A stretch of 64,000 bases of DNA from Oscillospiraceae bacterium. Its GTDB lineage: Bacteria > Bacillota > Clostridia > Oscillospirales > Ruminococcaceae. The notes beneath the pieces are model-generated. The model made no database searches and had not been told where the DNA came from. It was given only the letters and a program-made list of their open reading frames with translations. The position numbers were made by a program, and so were the translations under genes. Each line of letters begins with the position of its first letter. Positions within the stretch are counted from its first letter, which is position 1. Of this stretch, positions 17,807 to 26,602 are shown piece after piece. Location of the stretch: assembly GCA_902363145.1 (NCBI GenBank), contig CABIZB010000002.1, positions 310,001 through 374,000 on the forward strand, written 5' to 3'.

Positions 17807-17835
17807 ATTATATCCCAACATATCGTTTTAATCAA
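17807..17835 (-). promoter_or_regulatory. promoter of the FN3 transglutaminase gene
   Basis: On the minus strand: TTGATT (17835-17830), a 17-bp spacer and TATAAT (17812-17807). The predicted start of transcription near 17800 leaves room for the ribosome site before the TTG start. Confidence 0.8.
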
Positions 17836-17911
17836 GTTACAAAATGGACAAAATTGCAAAGGCAGACAATTATGTGAACGGAAATTATTAAATTTTGTTA
17901 TTATCAGCCTA

Positions 17912-17945
17912 TAAAAAAAGTCGGCAAATCACCGCTTTGCCGACT
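17912..17945 (-). terminator. terminator overlapping the xre stop codon
   Basis: Perfect stem AGTCGGCAAA / TTTGCCGACT followed on the minus strand by seven T. The stem contains the last codons and the TGA stop (17929-17931) of the regulator gene. Confidence 0.9.
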
Positions 17946-18171
17946 GTCTTGGATATTTTTGTTTTACGTCTGTAAGACCAAGGATATAATCAACGCTCAC
18001 GTCATAAAAATCCGAAAGTTTGATAAGAAACTCCAGAGGTATATCCCGCCTGCCTATTTCATAATGAGAATAGCTCACCTGCGAGCAGTTAAGTACAGCT
18101 GCGATCTCCCTTTGAGTAAGGTCATTGTCCTCCCTGAGCGCTCTCAGTCTGTTTCCGGGAATGGAGTTCAT
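17929..18171 (-). CDS. Xre-family HTH regulator
   Basis: An 80-residue single-domain DNA-binding protein. The HTH_3 fold is clear: RLRALREDNDLTQREIAAVL, then NCSQVSYSHYEIGRRDIP (recognition helix) and LIKLSDFYDVSVDYILGL. It has no sensor domain. ATG 18171 has AAAGGGCG upstream. It lies immediately downstream of the phage holin gene on the same strand but has its own promoter at 18210-18215, with a perfect inverted repeat beside it, so it is probably autoregulated and may control the phage cassette. It could instead be an unrelated host gene. Confidence 0.85.
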   Translation of the reverse strand: MNSIPGNRLRALREDNDLTQREIAAVLNCSQVSYSHYEIGRRDIPLEFLIKLSDFYDVSVDYILGLTDVKQKYPRQSAKR

Positions 18172-18209
18172 TTGCTTCGCCCTTTCACGTTAAGATTCCT
18201 TTATATATC

Positions 18210-18255
18210 ATTATACCCTGTTTTTTCCACAATTTGTGAATATATAACAAATTGT
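18210..18255 (-). promoter_or_regulatory. xre promoter with candidate operator
   Basis: On the minus strand a TATAAT -10 lies at 18215-18210. Just upstream is a perfect inverted repeat, ACAATTTGT (18229-18237) and ACAAATTGT (18247-18255), nine bases apart, overlapping where the -35 should be. This is a plausible binding site for the Xre dimer. Confidence 0.5.
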
Positions 18256-18288
18256 AATAAAAAAGCTTTTATCCGCCGAAAAACAATA

Positions 18289-18723
18289 CTATTTTATCTT
18301 TTCCTCCGCCTTTCCCTTGATATTTCCCGCAATGGTCATAAGGAACGGCGGCAGAGGCGTTCCTATATCACGTATATTCTCCAGTATGGATATGACCTCG
18401 TTTGCGATCAGCCACACCGCCGCCAGCGAGCCTGCAATATACTCCCCTCCAAGCGATATCCCCACATTTTTCGCCGCATATTCCAGCAGTATATCAAGCA
18501 TTGCCCCCACCGCAATAAGCAGCCACATACATATTTTCCTTGCTATCCCCCGAAACGACCTGTAGGAGCTTACGTTCTCTTTCCTGTACCCTGCCGCACA
18601 TATGCCCGTTACATAGTCAATGATATTGCAGGCAAAAAGTATCATTGCAGGCACGTAAAGTATCCCCAGCCACGCAGAAAGCGCCGTTCCGATAACGATA
18701 AAAAGCTCTTTTATCCTCTTCAA
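18289..18723 (-). CDS. phage holin (toxin secretion/phage lysis holin family)
   Basis: A 144-residue membrane protein of the Phage_holin_4_1 type, with three to four hydrophobic segments (LSAWLGILYVPAMILFACNI, MWLLIAVGAMLDILLEY, GEYIAGSLAAVWLIANEVIS) and the family phrase DYVTGICAA. Holins form pores that release lysins or other cargo. The start is TTG 18723 with AGGTGGG six bases upstream. It is the last gene of the phage operon, yet no endolysin gene follows it. Confidence 0.88.
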   Translation of the reverse strand: MKRIKELFIVIGTALSAWLGILYVPAMILFACNIIDYVTGICAAGYRKENVSSYRSFRGIARKICMWLLIAVGAMLDILLEYAAKNVGISLGGEYIAGSLAAVWLIANEVISILENIRDIGTPLPPFLMTIAGNIKGKAEEKIK

Positions 18724-18740
18724 ACAAATCCCACCTTATA

Positions 18741-19490
18741 TTATTGCGATATTATCCAGCTGTCGGTGTAATTTCCCGCACCCACGCTGTTGTGGTCAAA
18801 ATCACGCCTGTTTCCTGCGGTGTCACGCTCCGAGCCGTCCTCCCAGTATCTTGTAAGGGAGTAATATATCTTCACCACGCCGCTGCCGTATTCTATCCTT
18901 GTTATTTTAAAAAGCGGCTGCTTTGTGGTAGCCTTGTTCCAGCCGTAATTTACCGAAAAGCAGCTGCCTGTTTTGCTCTCCCCCGTCAGCAGGTCTTCCA
19001 TTTTCCAGTGATAGCTCAGAGTATAATAATCCGCCTGAACAGGGTGAGGCGTCATTTCCGTATAAAAGGATATCCGCACCGAATTTCCGTGGTTTGTTAC
19101 ATCCGGCGGCTCTGTTCCCTTAAATGACAGCAGATAGCCATTTGTATTGTCGGTGCTGCCCGATGCAACCGAGTTCGATAACTCCGCCCCGCCCTCGGTG
19201 GAGTTATTCCCGCCGCTGCCTGTGGCAAGGTCATACAGATCCTTGTACTTGCTGCTCACGTTCACCGGGTCAAAGCCGTCACAGCCGTAGTCAGATGCTA
19301 TATACGCCCCCGGTTCGGAAACGATCAGCTCATTTATCGCCGCCTGAGAGCTGACATTCACCGTCACCTTTCCAAAGCCGTCATACCCCTCAGGCGGGAG
19401 ATACTCGCCGTTTTCCGCAACGGAAATATCCGTAAGAACAGGCTCTCTGCTGTCTGCCAGACCCAGCATATACCCCGCCATGAAGCTCAT
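18741..19490 (-). CDS. phage-associated protein, tail fibre-like N-terminus
   Basis: 249 residues, not recognised over most of its length. The N-terminal 50 residues (PPEGYDGFGKVTVNVSS) resemble short modules often seen in appendage or fibre proteins of Firmicutes phages; a Gly/Ser/Asn-rich linker near 85-100 separates this from a beta-rich C-terminal part. By position, after the baseplate-like gene and before the holin, it could be a fibre or adhesion protein. Its ATG overlaps the stop of the gene before it (ATGA). Function uncertain. Confidence 0.6.
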   Translation of the reverse strand: MSFMAGYMLGLADSREPVLTDISVAENGEYLPPEGYDGFGKVTVNVSSQAAINELIVSEPGAYIASDYGCDGFDPVNVSSKYKDLYDLATGSGGNNSTEGGAELSNSVASGSTDNTNGYLLSFKGTEPPDVTNHGNSVRISFYTEMTPHPVQADYYTLSYHWKMEDLLTGESKTGSCFSVNYGWNKATTKQPLFKITRIEYGSGVVKIYYSLTRYWEDGSERDTAGNRRDFDHNSVGAGNYTDSWIISQ

Positions 19491-20770
19491 GAGCTTTCCT
19501 CCTTTGCAAATGTGATGTCCGTCTTTTTGCCGCCCTCCGACTTAAAGCTCAGCACATACACGCTGCCGCCGTACTTTATCTTTTTCACCGTGTCCGATAC
19601 TGACTGCACATATTCGGGCATAATGCCGTCAAACATCACCCCGTCAAATTGGGTTATCCTGTCCGAAAGCGCCGAAAAGAACCTGCCGCTGCCTGCCCTA
19701 AGCTCATCGCCCTCTTCCACAAAGCCGATACCACGCTCGGTCATCACCGTGCAGCCGTATTTTCTTCCCTCTTCTATCCTTTTGCGCAGCTCATAGCCCG
19801 TAAGGTCGGTGTAGTCCGACTCGTCCTCGCAGATATCCGCAGCCCTTGCCTCGGCATAAGCCCCCTTGCCCGTAAAATGCACCACTGTCCTTGCGGATAT
19901 AAGCCCGCTTTCATGCCCCGTGAATATGAACTCTGTAAGCCCTTCCGGAGCGCCTGTTATAGCTATCCTTCCGCATGAAAAGGAGCGGTAGCTTTTCTGA
20001 GCCACAGCGCCGAGAACTGCCGTAACACGAGCTTTGTCCATAAGCCTGCCGCTTATTTTCAGCACATTTCGGAAGCTGTCGCTCTGACCCGCACCGTAAA
20101 CCTCATTTGTGGCGGTGTTTTTGCAATACACCGCCGTGAAAGGGCCTTTTTCCGAATGAAGATACATTTTTTCGCTCCTGCTGTCCTCCATTCCGATGCT
20201 GCACGAGGCGGAAAGAAAAGGCGTGAATTTAAGCCTGTTGTCGTTGGAGCAGTAAAAAGCACCCACTGTATTTTCCGCAATGTGCGCCAGAATTTCACGG
20301 CATTTCTTTCCGTGAAGCTCCTCAAAATATATCTTGTCCGTGCAGAAGTTACCGCCGCCGAAGCCCGCAAAGCCGCACTGGGAAGCCAGATCGGCAAGCA
20401 CAAGTGAAAGCACATACGGCTCGTTTGAGCGGTTGTAAAGGCTGTCGTCAAAGTCATTTTCCGTCACTCTCATTCTGTCCATGGCATGGATCTCCAGCAG
20501 TCCCCCTCTGCGGCTTATGCGACTGATAAAATGCTCCGAAAACTCCAGCGGGTCTTCTCCCCCTGTTTTTACCGTCACAAGGGCGTTTGGCTCAAAGGTA
20601 AGGTCGGTTTTGAGCGCAACTATAAGCTCCGACTGCACAATGCCCTTTATCGGCATATTTTCTGCCGTCCTTATAAGCCTTGCGGACTGTATCCTGTCAG
20701 CCGTGATAACATTGCCGCCGATGGTTATAACAGGCGGTCTAAAGACCGTCCTCAGGCACAAAAGCCGCAT
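19487..20770 (-). CDS. phage tail/baseplate hub-like protein
   Basis: 427 residues. Beta-rich sequence with an early stretch TIGGNVITADRIQSARLIRT and later segments FISRISRRGGLLEIHAMDRM and YELRKRIEEGRKYGCT. Its size and place suggest a baseplate hub or tail protein of the late-control/gp27-like group, but no diagnostic motif allows a firm call. ATG 20770 overlaps the previous gene by 32 bp. It is the largest gene of the tail-like section; nothing resembling a tape measure (long coiled coil) is present. Confidence 0.5.
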   Translation of the reverse strand: MRLLCLRTVFRPPVITIGGNVITADRIQSARLIRTAENMPIKGIVQSELIVALKTDLTFEPNALVTVKTGGEDPLEFSEHFISRISRRGGLLEIHAMDRMRVTENDFDDSLYNRSNEPYVLSLVLADLASQCGFAGFGGGNFCTDKIYFEELHGKKCREILAHIAENTVGAFYCSNDNRLKFTPFLSASCSIGMEDSRSEKMYLHSEKGPFTAVYCKNTATNEVYGAGQSDSFRNVLKISGRLMDKARVTAVLGAVAQKSYRSFSCGRIAITGAPEGLTEFIFTGHESGLISARTVVHFTGKGAYAEARAADICEDESDYTDLTGYELRKRIEEGRKYGCTVMTERGIGFVEEGDELRAGSGRFFSALSDRITQFDGVMFDGIMPEYVQSVSDTVKKIKYGGSVYVLSFKSEGGKKTDITFAKEESS

Positions 20771-21119
20771 GGAGCTTTACCTGAGCCGTCCAGAACTTTT
20801 CTCCCCTGTAAACACGGTCAAGGGAAAGCGAAAAGCCCGAGCACTGAAATTCCCCTGTTTTCTCCGTGGGAGCAGAATATGATACGCTGCATTTCTCCCC
20901 CGAAAGAGCTGCTGACAGCGTCGCCGCAGATGTGTCGTCCACGTCCGAAAGCTCAGCGGATATATCCACCTCATAGCCCGTCTTTTCCCTGACCTTTGCG
21001 CCGTAAATGTTCACAAACTCGCCGCCGTTGTCATACACTGACGATACGGAAATGCTGTACTTGTTTTCGGTGATGAACCTGCTCACATCGGTGCTGCCTA
21101 TTTTCAGATATATTCCCAT
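20739..21119 (-). CDS. small phage structural protein, unrecognised
   Basis: 126 residues beginning MGIYLKIGSTDVSRFI, with alternating beta-type sequence (EKTGYEVDISAELSDV) typical of small tail proteins. It could be a distal tail or tube-related protein. The start ATG 21119 has AAGGAGGGG upstream. Located between another small structural gene and the hub-like gene. Function not established. Confidence 0.55.
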   Translation of the reverse strand: MGIYLKIGSTDVSRFITENKYSISVSSVYDNGGEFVNIYGAKVREKTGYEVDISAELSDVDDTSAATLSAALSGEKCSVSYSAPTEKTGEFQCSGFSLSLDRVYRGEKFWTAQVKLHAAFVPEDGL

Positions 21120-21128
21120 AGCCCCTCC

Positions 21129-21551
21129 TTACATCGAAAGCGTAACATCTATAACGTGTCCGAACAGCTCGCCGTCCGATACTGAGATATCCGTAACACT
21201 CATGCCGCATATCATAGGCTCCTGACCGTGCCCCGCATATACACAGCGGAGCTTTGAGCCGTTTTCCGCAGCCTTGACCACCGCTTTCTGCACTGCATTT
21301 TCCGAGCAGGCAGCAAATTTTATGCGCACCTTCAGGAAATCCGATACCGCCCGACTGCTCCACCCGTCAACAAAGGTGATGAGCTTTGTTTTTCGTGAAA
21401 GGTCGGCGCTTATGCCGTAAACCTTTTCCCTTACCGCCGTAAAATCCGAATATTCGGCGGTCTGCCCCTCAGAAAGGTCAATGCCGAAAACAAAGTCCTC
21501 CCCCGCAGAAAATCCGCCGCCTGTCAGTGCCATAGCCTGTCCGACCGTCAT
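21129..21551 (-). CDS. small phage protein, unrecognised
   Basis: 140 residues (MTVGQAMALTGGGF...). The second ATG at 21551 is preferred because GGGGAGGA sits six bases before it, and that ATG overlaps the previous stop (ATGA). The sequence is mixed alpha/beta with a repeated pattern of short strands near the C-terminus (GMSVTDISVSDGEL). By position it lies where a tail tube or tail-associated protein is expected. No family recognised. Confidence 0.55.
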   Translation of the reverse strand: MTVGQAMALTGGGFSAGEDFVFGIDLSEGQTAEYSDFTAVREKVYGISADLSRKTKLITFVDGWSSRAVSDFLKVRIKFAACSENAVQKAVVKAAENGSKLRCVYAGHGQEPMICGMSVTDISVSDGELFGHVIDVTLSM

Positions 21552-21883
21552 TCCCATTCCTCCCCTGCAATAATAATTATCTCTCTTTCAAAACGGAAGC
21601 TCCCGTTAAAGTAAAGCACCCCCGGCGACGGCGCAGATATCCTGTAAATTCCGTCTCCACGATATCCGCAAAGCACATCTGCCGCCGTGTCAAGAGCTTC
21701 AAGAGCGGCTTTCCTGTCATCGCCTGCGGAGCAAAGCACCCCACGCATCTCGCAGAGCTGTCCCGCCGCCATTTTCTGCGCCTTGCCGCTTTTAAGCTCA
21801 AAGGAAAGCCCCTTGCCCGCCGCCGAGCCGCATACCGCTCCGCTTGCGGCGCATATTGCCGAAATTATATTTTCTGTTTTCAC
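21548..21883 (-). CDS. phage minor structural protein (connector/tail terminator position)
   Basis: 111 residues starting at GTG 21883, with GGAGGGG four bases upstream; the stop of the preceding gene overlaps this start (GTGTGA). Central helix KAALEALDTAADVLCGY and C-terminal strands. Its position after the minor-capsid-like gene is where small connector or tail-terminator genes lie in siphophage maps. No firm family call. Confidence 0.55.
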   Translation of the reverse strand: MKTENIISAICAASGAVCGSAAGKGLSFELKSGKAQKMAAGQLCEMRGVLCSAGDDRKAALEALDTAADVLCGYRGDGIYRISAPSPGVLYFNGSFRFEREIIIIAGEEWE

Positions 21884-22230
21884 ACAGCCCCTCCAAGTCC
21901 CACTTCAAGATGATGAAGCTCATCGCCGCCGTAAAAATATTTCACCGAGGTTATCTCATATTCTGTGCCGTTGAAAACAACAGTGCCGATAAAATCTTCC
22001 CCTATGAACTCAGCGTCCTCTGGGGAGCTGTTGCGGCAGTCATAATAAAGCACACCGCACTTTTTCACATTCCTGCTGTGAATATCCCTCTGAGCCTTGC
22101 CGTAAACGCATATCCGCACATTGGAAAGCACCGTCTGCGAAATAAGCTTTCGCTCCCCGAACGTCCCCTCCTCGGAGTAGTTTTTCAGCACGCAGGAATG
22201 TATGAGCACCTCTTTTGGAATAGGATACAT
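21880..22230 (-). CDS. putative minor capsid/head-closure protein
   Basis: 116 residues from ATG 22230, which has GGAGGTG just upstream; an in-frame start 14 codons earlier would overlap the neighbour and lacks a site. The opening MYPIPKEVLIHSCVL resembles the putative minor capsid protein family of Firmicutes phages, which follows the connector gene in A118-like gene orders. It probably closes the head vertex or joins the tail. Confidence 0.6.
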   Translation of the reverse strand: MYPIPKEVLIHSCVLKNYSEEGTFGERKLISQTVLSNVRICVYGKAQRDIHSRNVKKCGVLYYDCRNSSPEDAEFIGEDFIGTVVFNGTEYEITSVKYFYGGDELHHLEVGLGGAV

Positions 22231-22231
22231 C

Positions 22232-22561
22232 TTACACCTCCATTCCCCTGTAAAAAAGCCCCGCACTGTCAAGCACAGCCTCCGCCTCGCCGCAGAGAGG
22301 TGCGGAAAATCTGTCTCCCCGAGATCCGCCGCTCACAGAAAAGCTGCCTATCTTCACCGAGGAATATCCCCCGCAGTCCTCTGCCCTGTCAAGGAAATCC
22401 GCCTGAACGCATACCGCAGTCCTGAAAGCTTCATCGGCTTCCGATACATCGACCACACACCCTCTCACGACCCTCTCCGCACTTGCAAGAAGCGGAGAAA
22501 TTTCGCTTTCATCGCCCTTTCCCCCGTAAATATCCCTGTAATACGCAAAATCTACCGCCAT
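22232..22561 (-). CDS. putative phage head-tail connector
   Basis: 109 residues from ATG 22561 (AAAGGAG eight bases upstream). The helical sequence DFAYYRDIYGG...ERVVRGCVVDV and the C-terminal strand region fit the small connector proteins found between capsid and minor-capsid genes. It is separated from the capsid gene by 85 bases that include a hairpin. Call rests on position and size more than on motif. Confidence 0.55.
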   Translation of the reverse strand: MAVDFAYYRDIYGGKGDESEISPLLASAERVVRGCVVDVSEADEAFRTAVCVQADFLDRAEDCGGYSSVKIGSFSVSGGSRGDRFSAPLCGEAEAVLDSAGLFYRGMEV

Positions 22562-22575
22562 AAACACTCCTTTCC

Positions 22576-22595
22576 AAGGGAGCATAAGCCCCCTT
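22576..22595 (-). promoter_or_regulatory. intercistronic hairpin after the capsid gene
   Basis: Stem AAGGGGGC / GCTCCCTT with a TTAT loop on the minus strand, not followed by a T run. It may stabilise the capsid transcript or partly stop transcription into the connector genes. Confidence 0.45.
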
Positions 22596-22646
22596 GATGT
22601 TTCGAAATATCACCCATAAGCAGCTTTGGCAACATGCCGCAGCCAA

Positions 22647-23519
22647 TCATGTAGAGGAGTAGTGGCAGTAAATGCCCACAGCCTTGGAGGGATAAACACT
22701 GCACAGACCATAGCTGCGATAGCCGTATTTCCAGCTGTCCGCATCGGGATTTGCCGCAGGGGAAATGATCTTGGGCACAGCGTGCTTGGTGAACTGGAGC
22801 ACCGCTCCCTTGTGAACTATCATAAAGTTGATGTTCTTGCCATCAGTGTCCTTGGCATAGCCGCCGTCAGTCTCCCCCGATGTGGTGCCGTCATTGAGCT
22901 TTATCTTGGTGTAAAATCTGGACTGGGGAACAGTCACTATCTTGTCAAAGGAAGCAAGCACCGCACGGGATTTTGTGGTGTCCATGTCGTCGATAAGTCC
23001 TTTGAGCACAGGAGTGATGAACAGCACTCTGTCCTCGGAGGGAACTTCCGCCGCATCAAGAGCAGATACCGCAGTTCTCACCGCAGCCACAGCGTCCGCA
23101 CCTGTGGAAAGCGCCGCAGATTCGGAGCCGATGCCCGTTGTGCCCGCAAAGGAAGCAAAGCGGAAGGCATCAAGCTCAGGCACAGCCTTTGTGCGCACAA
23201 ACTCCCCCGCAAGGGAACCGAAAGCAATGCTCTGGCTCTCCTCGTTGTCCATAGCATCAACGCTGAACATACGTCCTCTCTCGTAGTTGAACTGAACAGT
23301 CTGCCACGAAAGGGAAACATCGCCAGCCACATATCCGCTTGAACGGGAGTAGTCTGCAAGCCCGTCCATGGTAAGCTTGGGAATAACTATCTCGTTGGCA
23401 TTTGCCCCCTCTCTTGCAAGGGAAGCGTCCGACTCAAGAACAGCAGTTCTCGCATTTTCCTTGTACGCCTCATCAAGAAGCGCAGCGTATTTCTTAGCAA
23501 GTGTAATTGTGTTAGCCAT
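22647..23519 (-). CDS. phage major capsid protein
   Basis: 290 residues, start ATG 23519 with GAAAGG upstream. The sequence has the composition and layout of coat proteins in Firmicutes phages: N-terminal helix (AKKYAALLDEAYKENAR), VPKLTMDG-type strand segment (IVIPKLTMDGLADYSR), an E-loop-like region, and a C-terminal section with FMIVHKGAVLQFTKH and a run of aromatic residues near the end. Preceded by a scaffold-like gene and followed by connectors, the expected order. It forms the icosahedral shell. Confidence 0.82.
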   Translation of the reverse strand: MANTITLAKKYAALLDEAYKENARTAVLESDASLAREGANANEIVIPKLTMDGLADYSRSSGYVAGDVSLSWQTVQFNYERGRMFSVDAMDNEESQSIAFGSLAGEFVRTKAVPELDAFRFASFAGTTGIGSESAALSTGADAVAAVRTAVSALDAAEVPSEDRVLFITPVLKGLIDDMDTTKSRAVLASFDKIVTVPQSRFYTKIKLNDGTTSGETDGGYAKDTDGKNINFMIVHKGAVLQFTKHAVPKIISPAANPDADSWKYGYRSYGLCSVYPSKAVGIYCHYSST

Positions 23520-23564
23520 AATTTTTACCTTTCCTTTCAAATTTCATTTTGATTTGTCAGTGAA

Positions 23565-23975
23565 TTACTTCAGTCCGAAAGCCCTGCGCAGTACATCATC
23601 ACCGTTTCCTTCCCTGCGTGACCTTACTCCCGTGGATATCTTCTGACCCGAGCCGCCGAATTTAGATATCCTGCCGAATATATCTCTCGCCGCCTCTTCA
23701 AAGCTCACTCCCCCCACAGCACGGGCGGAAGCCGCACAGATAATGTCCTCCGTCAGCTCACGGGGAATGCCCTCCCTCTCGCAGAAAAGCTGATTGCGAA
23801 GCTTTGCATTTTCAGCCGTCAGAGCCGCCACCTGCTCTTCAAGGGCATGGATATCAGCTGCGTTAGCAACGTCAGCAACGTCAGCAACGTCAGCATCTCC
23901 ATTGCCCTCATCGGGAGAGATATCCCCACCCATATCTGTAATTTCATTTACAGACTTCTCGTTTTCTTCATTCAT
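23565..23975 (-). CDS. phage scaffolding-like protein
   Basis: 136 residues, acidic, with a central coiled coil (DIHALEEQVAALTAENAKLR) and Gly/Arg-rich end, typical of short scaffold proteins that guide capsid assembly. A 9-base DNA repeat (GTCAGCAAC, three units near 23865-23890) encodes ADVADVADV. The gene overlaps the portal stop by four bases and lies between portal and capsid genes, as expected for a scaffold. Confidence 0.7.
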   Translation of the reverse strand: MNEENEKSVNEITDMGGDISPDEGNGDADVADVADVANAADIHALEEQVAALTAENAKLRNQLFCEREGIPRELTEDIICAASARAVGGVSFEEAARDIFGRISKFGGSGQKISTGVRSRREGNGDDVLRRAFGLK

Positions 23976-25354
23976 ACCTTTTCCTCCTTTTTGATCCTTT
24001 CTATCTCAGCCAGTGCGTCCTCCTCCGAGCAGTCCAGCACAGCCATGACCGCCGAAAGCCTGCTTTTAAGCCCCGCCGATACAAGTCTTACGTTCTGGTC
24101 GATTATCTCGCCCTTATCCACCGTCTGCCTGTCGGAGAAAGCCACCCTGACGGAAATATCACCCTTTGGTATCTCGCCGCACAGCATTCCGCAGCGGATA
24201 ATGCTCTTCACCGTGCTTTCGATAAGCTCCGCCGCAAGGCACCTGTTCTGCTGCATTGTGATCTCCGTGCGTGTCTCCATGCTCTTGACCTCCGCCGCCG
24301 TTTTAAGTCCGCCCGAGGTGCTGAACGAAAGCGTTCCCGATGAAAGCCCCGTCTGGAAGCAGAGAATATCAAGCAGCGCATTTATAGCGTCAACGTGCTC
24401 CGAAACTCTCAGCTCGCAGGTGTTGTCGGATATTTTCAGGTCCTTTTCCTCGTCGCATTTAAGTGCCTGATACACTTCATCGTCCGTGTCGAAATACCTG
24501 CTTATCCTGCCCGTGTCGGGATCAACCACCGTCCTGATGCAAGATGAAGGCACGATTATCCTCTTGCGCCCCAGCACAAACTCCCGTGAGAAGCTGTCAA
24601 ATGCGATGTCGAGAGCTTTCAGAGTGTCGGTGCAGTTTGCAAAGCAGCTCAGCCCCAGCATGGTCTCATCGGAGAGATTGTTCGCCCCCGCAGGTCGGAA
24701 GTACCCGAAAAGCGGCTCGCAGATGTCATACTCCGAATGTTCCGAAAGCCCATCAAACATCGTCTCCACAGGTATCTGCTCCCCAAGATATCCGTCACGG
24801 GAGGAAAACAGCGCCCTGTCCGTGAAAATGCCGCTGCCGTCTGCGCCCTGCCGCTCAAAAAGAGTAAACGCCTCGCCGCCTTTGTAAAATCTGCTGCGAA
24901 ATATGCCCTCCTTTATGCTGCCGCAGAAGCCGCCCACAGGAATAAAGCTGTCCGCCGATATGTAGTCGATGCCAATGTCCCCGTCAATGAAAACCTTGAG
25001 CGCACCTCCGCCCAGCGCATAAGCACGGCTGAAAAACGAGGGCATATTTTCCCAGAAGCCGTTGTCCTGGAGCACCCTTTCAACCAGCTCCTGCTGGCGG
25101 TGGTCGGCGCAGTAAATATCCGCCTGACTGCTGAACGTAAGCGCCGCCAGACTGTCGCACAGCACCTTTGCGCCGCCAAGCATGCTCATACGCCGCTCGC
25201 CCTTGCCGTAAAGCCCCGAGCGCTTCACATACGCCCAAGGCGGCTCACCCTTGTAAATATCGGCGCAGGCAGCTATCACCGTGCGGTAATATTCCTCTTC
25301 ATGGGGAATTTTCGCCTGGGGGAACGCCCTCTGCGCCTCCGAAATTATGCCCAA
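23972..25354 (-). CDS. phage portal protein
   Basis: 460 residues. Portal hallmarks: early aromatic-rich segment (YKGEPPWAYV), LGGAKVLCDSLAALTF, PSFFSRAYALGGGALKVF, and a C-terminal stretch (TAAEVKSMETRTEITMQQNR) like the A118/SPP1-type portal family. It forms the ring through which DNA enters the capsid. The start is TTG 25354, nine bases after GAAAGGA. It follows the terminase large subunit by 15 bases. Confidence 0.88.
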   Translation of the reverse strand: MGIISEAQRAFPQAKIPHEEEYYRTVIAACADIYKGEPPWAYVKRSGLYGKGERRMSMLGGAKVLCDSLAALTFSSQADIYCADHRQQELVERVLQDNGFWENMPSFFSRAYALGGGALKVFIDGDIGIDYISADSFIPVGGFCGSIKEGIFRSRFYKGGEAFTLFERQGADGSGIFTDRALFSSRDGYLGEQIPVETMFDGLSEHSEYDICEPLFGYFRPAGANNLSDETMLGLSCFANCTDTLKALDIAFDSFSREFVLGRKRIIVPSSCIRTVVDPDTGRISRYFDTDDEVYQALKCDEEKDLKISDNTCELRVSEHVDAINALLDILCFQTGLSSGTLSFSTSGGLKTAAEVKSMETRTEITMQQNRCLAAELIESTVKSIIRCGMLCGEIPKGDISVRVAFSDRQTVDKGEIIDQNVRLVSAGLKSRLSAVMAVLDCSEEDALAEIERIKKEEKV

Positions 25355-25369
25355 TCACATCATTCCTTT

Positions 25370-26602
25370 CTATCTCATAACATCAAGGATATCCTTCATT
25401 CTCCGCTCCGTGGAATACTCCTGAGCGTCAAGGCTGTCAATGTTCACACTACCGTCGTCCAGCCGCCTGTCAAGGCTTCCGCCCTCCCACACCGCCTGAG
25501 AAAATGCGGCAATAGTGTTCTTGCACTGTGCAAGAATTTTGTAGCGGCCGTCGCTTAAAACAGCATTGTAAAACCTTATTCTCTGGCTTATCTCGCCCTT
25601 TCGGGCGTTGTGTATCTCCACAGGCAGCCTTTCACGTATCGCAGCATTCTGCAGTCCTCTTATAAGCACCTGCTCCGCACTGTCGCAGTAAATATCCCTG
25701 AGCATGGGATATTTTTTCCTGACCCTTTTAACAAAATCCGCAAAATCCCGCTCCAGCTCCGCAGGGGACATTATCCCCTTTCGGTAATACTCCTCCAGAG
25801 TGTATATCTGCCTGTACCCCGCCGTGTAGCCCGTCACGTTGAACGCCGTGGCAGAACCGTTTCCGCCGAAATCCACACCCATATCCGCCATGATGATGTT
25901 CTTTGCCATTTTGCAGATGAATTTCTCAGGGCAGTCCGCAAACTGCCTGTAAATGACCCCCTCAGCATTTTTCCAAAGCCCCAGGATAAAGCGGTCGTAA
26001 TAAACCGTCCCCGCATATTCCCTTTTCAGTGCCTGAGCAAATCCCTTGGGCAGAGCCGGATTATCGTCAATGGTGAAGCCCGATACCCTTACGCTGCCGC
26101 CCGGCACCCCTTTGTCAAGAAATTTCTTGAACCAGTGGGAGGGAGACGCAGGATTGCAGCTGCCGTCAAAAACCGAAGTCTCCCTGTCAAGCCTTGAACC
26201 TATCATTCTGAAAACGCCCTCGCTCCAAGTGGTTATCTCATCGCCGTAGCAGTAGGAAAGGCTTGACCCCTGGAGCTTGTCCGCATTGCCGCTGCGCCCC
26301 GCACCGATAACAAAGCAGTCCCTGCCGAAAAGCCGCACATATCCGCCGCCCTTGACACGCCCCACAAGCTTCTCGCCGTATATCCCACGCATGGGCGAAA
26401 GGATATTCCGCTCAACGCTTGCCACCGTGTTGCCCACTATGGCGATCCCGCCCCGAGGGTCGCTGATAAATATTCGCCGGGGAATGCGGTAGTAGTCAAG
26501 ATACGTTTTTCCCGACCGCACTGCCCCCACCGAGATGTTCCAGCGGCAAGGCTCCCTTATGGTAACGCTCAGCACGCTTTTCTGTTTTTCAGTCAGTCCC
26601 AA
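25370..26602 (-). CDS. terminase large subunit
   Basis: A 410-residue DNA packaging motor of the PBSX/Terminase_3 type. Walker A-like GAVRSGKT is at about residues 26-33, Walker B is LSYCYGDEIT near 115, and C-terminal nuclease acidic residues are seen in MADMGVDFGG and DIYCDSAEQ. It cuts and pumps DNA into the head. The start is TTG 26602, after GGGAGGA, overlapping the small subunit gene by 14 bp. The length is typical, so packaging function appears intact. Confidence 0.93.
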   Translation of the reverse strand: MGLTEKQKSVLSVTIREPCRWNISVGAVRSGKTYLDYYRIPRRIFISDPRGGIAIVGNTVASVERNILSPMRGIYGEKLVGRVKGGGYVRLFGRDCFVIGAGRSGNADKLQGSSLSYCYGDEITTWSEGVFRMIGSRLDRETSVFDGSCNPASPSHWFKKFLDKGVPGGSVRVSGFTIDDNPALPKGFAQALKREYAGTVYYDRFILGLWKNAEGVIYRQFADCPEKFICKMAKNIIMADMGVDFGGNGSATAFNVTGYTAGYRQIYTLEEYYRKGIMSPAELERDFADFVKRVRKKYPMLRDIYCDSAEQVLIRGLQNAAIRERLPVEIHNARKGEISQRIRFYNAVLSDGRYKILAQCKNTIAAFSQAVWEGGSLDRRLDDGSVNIDSLDAQEYSTERRMKDILDVMR

